A stretch of 64,000 nucleotides of DNA from Halobacteriovorax sp. HLS (GTDB taxonomy: Bacteria; Bdellovibrionota; Bacteriovoracia; Bacteriovoracales; Bacteriovoracaceae): the NCBI RefSeq assembly GCF_004006665.1, contig NZ_QOCL01000002.1, positions 1 through 64,000 on the forward strand. Reading direction: 5' to 3'. Of the stretch, positions 58,690 through 64,000 are shown one piece after another; the stretch's first letter is position 1; the number at the start of each line of letters is the position of its first letter. Under the pieces are notes generated by a model, which saw nothing but the letters and a program-made list of their open reading frames with translations, had not been told where the DNA came from and ran no database searches. A program made the position numbers and the translations under genes.

Positions 58690-60802
58690 CTTAAACTGGA
58701 GCTCTCAAATTGGAGAGCTCTACCCAAAAGAGCCTAGCAAAAGTGCCCTCGCACTTATAAGCGCAGGTTATTCAGACTTAAGTTCCCTACTCTGGCTCGT
58801 TCCATTACGAGTAATCAAAATGCCTGTTCTTAAAAACTTTAGCCATGCAAAAGAAGACAGCATTTTTACAGGCATCGGAAAAGTTATTTCAGTAAGGTCA
58901 CTTCCAAGCTTTAACGGACGAGGCAAAGGAATGGCACAACTTCTAAATATCACAGTTGTCGTTCAAGATATTTTTTCTAAAAGTTCATTAGAGTTAAAAT
59001 GGTTTAACTCGTATAGTTCAGTATCTCACAAGATTCAATCATCAAAATATTTAGAGTTTACTGGTCAGGTGCAGTCTTACCAAGGCGCTTTACAAGTCGT
59101 TAACCCTGATTTTAAGCCCTATACTCAAAATGAGCTTCCCAGTACTGAAGAAAAGGAAAGTCAGCTCCCACAGTTAAAGGTTCAATACCCCACTACTAAT
59201 GGTGTAAATAGTTCAAACATTAAAAAAGTCATCGAAAAAATTCCTTTGGCATTGTGGGATAATATAGAAGATACCCTTCCTCAAGAATATATTAACAAGA
59301 GAAATCTTCTAGACTTAAAAACATCATTCGCAATTATTCATGCTAAAAGAGAAATCCTAGACTCTTGGAGTGAACTACAATATCAACAAGCAAGAGACAG
59401 ACTTGTCTATCAAGAATTATTTGAAGAACAATTAAAGTTCACGTTAAGAAAGAAAACAATTAAATCTCTGCCTGGCATAAATATCAAAAGAGACCCCGCT
59501 TCGATTGAAAAAATACTGTCTCTTTTCCCTTACTCTTTAACAAATGATCAAGAGTGTACTTATAATGATGTTTTAAATGATCTTGAATCTGGTCATCCAA
59601 TGATGAGACTTGTTCAAGGAGATGTTGGATGTGGAAAAACAACTATTGCCATCATCGCTGGCTTAATTGTTTGCATGCAAGAACTCCAAAGTGCTCTAAT
59701 GTGCCCAACAGAGTCTTTGGCCATACAGCATTTTAAAGAAATAAAAGAATACTGTGACCAACTTGATATTTCGTGCTCATTATTAATAGGCTCAACACCT
59801 CAAAAAGAAAGAAAAAAGATACTCGAGGAACTTTCTAATGGTAAAATCAAATTTATCATAGGAACACATTCATTATTCCAAGATACAGTGGTATTTAAAA
59901 ACTTGAGCATCGCTATTATAGATGAACAACACAAATTTGGAGTTGAACAAAGACTAAAATTAGTTGCAAAAGGTTCAGGATGTCATTGCTTAATTATGAC
60001 GGCAACACCTATTCCACGAAGTCTTTGTTTAACACAGTTTGGAGATCTTGATATATCAACTATTACGACAATGCCTTCAGGCAGGAAGGGGTCTCAAACA
60101 AGAATTGTTACACAAGAAAACTTTGGAAAATTTCTAAATTTTATTAGCACCAGAGTATCAATGAATGAACAAATCTACGTTGTGGTTCCAGCAATTACAG
60201 AGTCTCCAACTCAAGACACATTGAATCTCGAAGATGTATTAAAAAGGTTTCAACTTTTTTATCCTAAGTATTCTATTGCTGGGATTCATGGACAGATGGC
60301 ATCAGAAGAAAAACGATCTGTTTTAGAAAAGTTTAATGCCAATGAGATAAATATTCTGATAGCGACGAGTGTTATTGAAGTTGGAATCAATGTAATCAAT
60401 GCCACTGTTATGGCCATACTAAGTCCAGAAAGGTTTGGACTGAGTTCACTACATCAATTGAGAGGAAGAGTTGGACGTGGTAGCAAGCCAGGGTTTTGCT
60501 TCCTAGTTAATGAGAAAAATATTTCTTCAGAAAGTATGCAAAGACTTAGAGTTATAGAGAAATATAGTGATGGATTTCATATTGCAGAAGAAGACTTAAA
60601 ACTACGTGGAGCAGGTGATATTTTTGGCAAAGAGCAGTCAGGAAGTAGCAATAATAAGAAAATTGCTAATATTATTCTTAATTCTAGAGAGCTAGAGTAC
60701 GCGAAAGAAGATTCAACTAAAATTCTAAAAGAAAATCCTGAAACTCTTAGCAAACTTTTAAAAAGAATGGAAAAAGATGCTAAGATTTTTTCCACTGTCT
60801 AG
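58661..60802 (+). CDS. recG: ATP-dependent DNA helicase RecG
   Basis: About 713 residues from ATG 58661 (a TTG two codons earlier is possible). N-terminal wedge domain (GIGKVISVRSLPSFNGRGKG) binds branched DNA. Helicase motifs: RLVQGDVGCGKTTIAIIAGL (Walker A), AIIDEQHKFGVEQR (DEQH box), MTATPIPRSL, TSVIEVGINV and LRGRVGRGSKPGFCFL. Promotes branch migration and fork regression in repair. Start is 29 bases inside greA, with which it is probably coupled. Confidence 0.96.
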   Translation: MKSSRSNISNLNWSSQIGELYPKEPSKSALALISAGYSDLSSLLWLVPLRVIKMPVLKNFSHAKEDSIFTGIGKVISVRSLPSFNGRGKGMAQLLNITVVVQDIFSKSSLELKWFNSYSSVSHKIQSSKYLEFTGQVQSYQGALQVVNPDFKPYTQNELPSTEEKESQLPQLKVQYPTTNGVNSSNIKKVIEKIPLALWDNIEDTLPQEYINKRNLLDLKTSFAIIHAKREILDSWSELQYQQARDRLVYQELFEEQLKFTLRKKTIKSLPGINIKRDPASIEKILSLFPYSLTNDQECTYNDVLNDLESGHPMMRLVQGDVGCGKTTIAIIAGLIVCMQELQSALMCPTESLAIQHFKEIKEYCDQLDISCSLLIGSTPQKERKKILEELSNGKIKFIIGTHSLFQDTVVFKNLSIAIIDEQHKFGVEQRLKLVAKGSGCHCLIMTATPIPRSLCLTQFGDLDISTITTMPSGRKGSQTRIVTQENFGKFLNFISTRVSMNEQIYVVVPAITESPTQDTLNLEDVLKRFQLFYPKYSIAGIHGQMASEEKRSVLEKFNANEINILIATSVIEVGINVINATVMAILSPERFGLSSLHQLRGRVGRGSKPGFCFLVNEKNISSESMQRLRVIEKYSDGFHIAEEDLKLRGAGDIFGKEQSGSSNNKKIANIILNSRELEYAKEDSTKILKENPETLSKLLKRMEKDAKIFSTV

Positions 60803-60830
60803 TGCTACAATATTCTGTTAGCATTAGACT

Positions 60831-61256
60831 ATGATTCGTATTGAAATTACCAAGGCTTCAACACCATTTATTATCGGAACTCATTATAACAATGGGAACA
60901 TCTTTACTATTGGTAAGAAATCAAGCTCCAGTCTAATCGATCCAGAATGCACGGGTATAATACTAACAGTTTCGAACGATAAGCTGTACGTTGAAAACAA
61001 AAAGGCAGGCATTTTCTATAAGGTAAATGGTAAGAAAATATCTGGAAAGAAAAATATTGATGCTGGAAGTAAGATTGAGTTTTCTTCGATAAGCTTCGAA
61101 ATTCTCGAGTTTAGATATGACCATATTGATCATCTGACAGATATAGACAACTTATATAAAAAAAGAATACAAGAAACTCCAATGTTAGAGGAAATATTCT
61201 CTCTTATTGAGCAAGATTTCATTCATCTCGAGAAGTTAAAATATGATGAAAAGTGA
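60831..61256 (+). CDS. FHA-like domain protein
   Basis: 141 residues. Residues about 10-95 have the beta-rich pattern of an FHA domain (FTIGKKSSSSLIDPECTGII, LTVSNDKLYVENKKAGIFYK, VNGKKI), including a possible GKKSSS phosphothreonine-binding loop and an NG turn. The last 45 residues are helical and acidic. No other domain is present. FHA domains bind phospho-proteins, so it may act in kinase signalling, but the match is by pattern only. It overlaps the hydrolase gene by 14 bases. Confidence 0.68.
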   Translation: MIRIEITKASTPFIIGTHYNNGNIFTIGKKSSSSLIDPECTGIILTVSNDKLYVENKKAGIFYKVNGKKISGKKNIDAGSKIEFSSISFEILEFRYDHIDHLTDIDNLYKKRIQETPMLEEIFSLIEQDFIHLEKLKYDEK

Positions 61257-62127
61257 ATTCCCTTCCTACTACTACTCACAAGATGGGACGCGAATATTTT
61301 ATATTACGAACTTTGACCATAAGCTCGAAGACAAAAGCAATGTTATCGTTTTCAACTATGGGCTAGTCTGCAACCATTCTCACTTTAAACCACAAATACA
61401 ATTCTTCGATGATCTTGGATATAAAATTCTCATTCATGACTACAGGGCCCATTACAGCTCTTCAGGTCAAGAAAATCTAGAAGCGTGCACCTTTGAAAAT
61501 ATGGCAAAAGATATTAATGGAATATTAAAATCACTTAATATTATTAATCCTATTATTATTGGTCATAGTATGGGAGTGAATGTCTCGTTAGAATATGCAA
61601 AACTCTTTCCCAATGAGATTAGATCTCTAGTTCTAATTTCCGGAACGGTTCTTCCTCCACAAGACATAATGTTTGACTCAAATATTGTTGATATTGCAGC
61701 TCCATTGATTGAGAAGTTTTCAAATCATAATCCAAATATATTTAACTATCTTTGGAAAAACTCATTCAAAAATCCTCTTGCTCGTTGGATCGTTCTTGAC
61801 GGTGGATTTAATACTAAAAAAGTTGAGGATAGTTTTGTTCAGATATATATGAAAAAAATTAGTGAATTATCTAAAGAGCTTTTCTTTCATCTGCTAGAAA
61901 AAATGAAACAACATAGCATTATCTCTCATTTGGAAAATATTAATACACCTACTTTAATTATTGGAGGAGACTCTGATAAAATTATTCCAAACTATCTTCA
62001 AAAAATACTACATAAGTATTTAAAAAACTCTGATTTATATATAGTTAAAGATGGAAGTCATGTTCCACAGATAGACTTTCCAGAACTACTTAATGAAAGA
62101 ATTCTCTCTTTTATCAAAAGATATTAA
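61243..62127 (+). CDS. Alpha/beta hydrolase
   Basis: 294 residues, single alpha/beta-hydrolase domain. The nucleophile elbow is IIGHSMGVNVSLEYAKL (Gly-His-Ser-Met-Gly), preceded by VFNYGLVCNHSHFKPQIQFF. Catalytic Asp is probably in LIIGGDSDKIIPN and His in KDGSHVPQIDFPE, all in the expected order. No signal peptide, so cytoplasmic. The substrate is unknown. Coupled to the FHA-like gene; the stop overlaps the convergent 409-residue gene by 4 bases. Confidence 0.88.
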   Translation: MMKSEFPSYYYSQDGTRIFYITNFDHKLEDKSNVIVFNYGLVCNHSHFKPQIQFFDDLGYKILIHDYRAHYSSSGQENLEACTFENMAKDINGILKSLNIINPIIIGHSMGVNVSLEYAKLFPNEIRSLVLISGTVLPPQDIMFDSNIVDIAAPLIEKFSNHNPNIFNYLWKNSFKNPLARWIVLDGGFNTKKVEDSFVQIYMKKISELSKELFFHLLEKMKQHSIISHLENINTPTLIIGGDSDKIIPNYLQKILHKYLKNSDLYIVKDGSHVPQIDFPELLNERILSFIKRY

Positions 62128-63353
62128 ATTTCTAAATTTTTATACTTTATAAGCTCGCCAAATACTCTAAGCATTGCAGATCTTGCTTGCGCCTTTTTAT
62201 ATTCAGCATGAGAGGCTTCACCTTCAGTATTTTCTTTATGAGACTTCTCATCAACAACTTGAACCTCAAAAGGATAGAAGAATCTAATATCTCTTGCAAT
62301 TAGCGAAACATCTAAATTTAGAATCTTCTTTGCAAGATCATTCTCTCCACTGGCCTTAGCTTCCTTTCTCAATCTATGAAATTCTTGTAAGAATGGATTT
62401 TTATATTTAATAAGTTGTCTACAAGTAAACTGAATTGCCTGATAGCTTTTAGCAGAGTGACTATTGCGTTCATTTTCTTCTATGACAGAGCACTCTGAAA
62501 TCTCTCTTTCAACCGCGTTTACAAAACGATCTTCAGCGAGGTCATTTCTTAGGCTCATTTTTACAACATTTTGATACTTGTCTCTCAATGTATTTAAATT
62601 AACTAAAGTGTTTACGGAACGACTAGGCTTAACATTATGTGGAATAACAATATTCTGCTTAACAAGAAAATTAACGACTCTTAATGCATCAAATTTCGTC
62701 TCAGTAATAAACCTCACTCCTATTCGATCAAAGAGTTCTTCTGCGACATTTTCAGCTTTATGAAGAAGCTTTATAATTACACTTTCTCTCGTTTTCTTAG
62801 ACTTAGTTTCAAAGTCAACCAGCTTTATCTTTTCATCATCAGAACAAAGATAGAGATTATCGTCAGCATCTCTTGTAATAAACTTATAAAACTTATCAAA
62901 AATTTGAGTTTGAATAGCAGAAAAATAATTAGAACGAAGATCTTTGTCAGTATGTAAAATTGTGTGCATGATTTTTAAAATAATCTCTGCCCAAAGTTCA
63001 TCTTCCTTAAGAGTCCCTTCTTTCTGACCAGTCGCCATTAGAAAGAGTTCACCAATATCTGTTATCATATATAGTGAGTTAGGTATTTTTAAATCTAGAC
63101 CTTCTTCATTACCCTCTTTTAGAAAGTATCTTCGAATAAACTGCAGTGCCTCTTGAAAATTTCCAAATAACTCGGCCCTACTCACAGGATCATTAGGATC
63201 AAGACCATAACCTCGCAAGAATTTATTCACCTGAGTACTATCGCCAATAGCCCCAACAAAGAACTTTGAATCTAAAGCAGATTTTCCGCTTACAATAACA
63301 TCCAAAATTTCCCAGTCGAACATATATTGTGATAAATAATTTGGTCTAACCAT
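62124..63353 (-). CDS. RelA/SpoT-like domain protein, TIGR04552-like
   Basis: 409 residues, no signal peptide. It looks like a family of unknown function found in Bdellovibrio and myxobacteria (TIGR04552, from memory). Residues about 185-390 keep the order of RelA/SpoT synthetase-domain landmarks: FDRIGVRFITE (Asp209, Gly212, Arg214, like DxxGxR), SYQAIQFTCR (Tyr304, like GYrSiH), FEVQVVD (Glu363, Gln365, like ExQ), and ASHAEYKKA (His382, Lys386). The N-terminal 180 residues are helical and unrecognised, without a clear HD motif. So it may be a nucleotidyltransferase-fold enzyme, possibly a (p)ppGpp or RNA-modifying synthetase. The activity is unproven. Confidence 0.7.
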   Translation of the reverse strand: MVRPNYLSQYMFDWEILDVIVSGKSALDSKFFVGAIGDSTQVNKFLRGYGLDPNDPVSRAELFGNFQEALQFIRRYFLKEGNEEGLDLKIPNSLYMITDIGELFLMATGQKEGTLKEDELWAEIILKIMHTILHTDKDLRSNYFSAIQTQIFDKFYKFITRDADDNLYLCSDDEKIKLVDFETKSKKTRESVIIKLLHKAENVAEELFDRIGVRFITETKFDALRVVNFLVKQNIVIPHNVKPSRSVNTLVNLNTLRDKYQNVVKMSLRNDLAEDRFVNAVEREISECSVIEENERNSHSAKSYQAIQFTCRQLIKYKNPFLQEFHRLRKEAKASGENDLAKKILNLDVSLIARDIRFFYPFEVQVVDEKSHKENTEGEASHAEYKKAQARSAMLRVFGELIKYKNLEI

Positions 63354-63398
63354 TGATAACCTATTTCCTTAATAATCCATTTAAACTACCATAAGTGT

Positions 63399-63887
63399 AT
63401 GCCAGATAAAAATAAACTTAGTGTCAAAAATCTCGATATTTTCTTTCTTTCAGTAGGAGGAGCAGGCTTCTTTCCCTGGGCCCCCGGAACCTTTGGAACC
63501 TTAGTCACAATGCCCTTCTTGTATGCACTAGGTACCACAGGCGCCCCATACTTTCTTTTTCTACCATTCCTAATCATCTCAACGGCTGGAGCTTGTTTAG
63601 TAGCGGACATTACACAAAGAAAACTAGAACTTCATGATCCATCGTGGATAGTTATAGACGAATCATTAGGTATTGCAACGACTTGGCTCTTTATCCAGAA
63701 TCAGTCGATTCTTCATTATACAGTGATTTTTGCTCTATTTCGATTTTTTGATATCATAAAAATTTGGCCTGCCAGCTACTTTGATAAGAAAGTACATCAT
63801 GGTGCTGGTACTATCTTAGACGACATAATCAGCGGAATCTTCGCAGGGATCGTCTACTTGGGACTTTGCTACCTGCGCGTCATATAA
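63399..63887 (+). CDS. pgpA: Phosphatidylglycerophosphatase A
   Basis: Removes the phosphate from phosphatidylglycerophosphate in phospholipid synthesis. 162 residues, integral membrane. The family signatures are FFPWAPGTFGTLVTMPFLYA near the start, ELHDPSWIVIDESLGI with the acidic metal-binding residues, and IWPASYFDKKVHHGAGTILDD with the second set. Divergent from the RelA/SpoT-like gene with a 45-base gap and no clear ribosome site. In many bacteria cinA and recA follow pgpA; here the window ends first. Direct repeats begin right after its stop. Confidence 0.94.
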   Translation: MPDKNKLSVKNLDIFFLSVGGAGFFPWAPGTFGTLVTMPFLYALGTTGAPYFLFLPFLIISTAGACLVADITQRKLELHDPSWIVIDESLGIATTWLFIQNQSILHYTVIFALFRFFDIIKIWPASYFDKKVHHGAGTILDDIISGIFAGIVYLGLCYLRVI

Positions 63888-63936
63888 ACTTACGCAACTT
63901 ACGCATTTTATGCTTGACTTACGCATGACTTACGCA
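63888..63936 (+). repeat. Four direct 9-bp repeats ACTTACGCA
   Basis: Exact copies of ACTTACGCA begin at 63888, 63897, 63917 and 63928, four in 49 bases, starting at the pgpA stop codon. Between the second and third copies lies a short palindrome GCAT-TTT-ATGC. Copies two and three, and four, share flanking bases (TGACTTACGCA). The spacing (9, 20 and 11 bases) is close to helical turns. Likely a multi-site regulator or iteron-like binding region, or simple repeat growth. The next gene lies beyond the window. Confidence 0.85.
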
Positions 63937-64000
63937 AATAATTAGATATAAGAAATTTTGGCCAATATAGGCAATTTCGAGAATATGGACTGTTTTTTAA

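Noticed and set aside
63888-63936. LexA (SOS) boxes
   Set aside because: The known Bdellovibrio LexA box is an inverted TTAC-N3-GTAA; here all TTAC units are direct repeats without GTAA partners.

Overview
The window looks like a chromosomal segment of a low-G+C predatory-type bacterium of the Bdellovibrionota, closest in character to the Bacteriovorax/Halobacteriovorax group. This is inferred from gene content and AT-rich codon use: an aerobic respiratory chain with several c-type cytochromes, tandem flagellins, a Tad pilus locus, tryptophan catabolism and many small secreted proteins. No transposon, phage, CRISPR array or plasmid function is visible. Nearly all genes are intact and tightly packed, often with stop/start overlaps of 1-4 bases.

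Layout. 1-280: tRNA-Ala(UGC) on the minus strand with its own promoter and a boxA-like element pointing off the left edge, probably toward a 23S gene. 421-996: cyclophilin lipoprotein. 1161-9307 (minus): aa3-type cytochrome c oxidase operon with assembly and haem A genes, including a CtaA-CtaB fusion and a second CtaA. 9471-11709 (plus): tryptophan 2,3-dioxygenase and a kynureninase-like enzyme. 11699-19452 (minus): a bc-type complex (Rieske, split cytochrome b) with a 946-residue cytochrome carrying eight CxxCH motifs, a second oxidase subunit III, a CxxC membrane protein and a DUF420 protein. 19571-34648: mixed housekeeping and unknown genes (thiolase, stand-alone FliG-like protein, response regulator, Ppx/GppA, MtnA, AsmA-like protein, UvrD/PcrA, GlmS, GlmU). 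34669-38126: lon behind a heat-shock-type promoter, then a CheY-like gene. 38166-40458: aldehyde dehydrogenase among three tiny secreted proteins, two clearly paralogous and each preceded by a sigma-54-type promoter. 40576-50217: RHS/YD-repeat protein and a Tad pilus locus with a TadZ-TadA fusion. 50411-50607: 6S RNA. 51225-54381: sugar-nucleotide epimerase-like gene and two flagellins, one behind a sigma-28 promoter. 54540-63936: GNAT, UbiB-like kinase, GreA, RecG, FHA-like protein, hydrolase, a RelA/SpoT-like protein of unknown role, PgpA, and a cluster of four 9-bp direct repeats.

How it fits together. The two minus-strand respiratory clusters give a quinol-to-oxygen chain: quinol to Rieske/cytochrome b to the multihaem cytochrome, then to a dihaem c lipoprotein and the CuA/haem aa3 oxidase, with Sco, DUF420, CtaA and CtaB supplying cofactors. 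The motility and surface genes (flagellins, Tad pilins, RHS protein) appear to share sigma-28-like promoters. No single large undescribed system stands out. The best candidates for new biology are the sigma-54-linked small secreted protein family, the RelA/SpoT-like protein at 62124-63353, a TadE-like pseudopilin that seems to use an AUU start codon, the bc complex built around the octahaem protein, and the pilin leader with mutually exclusive hairpins.
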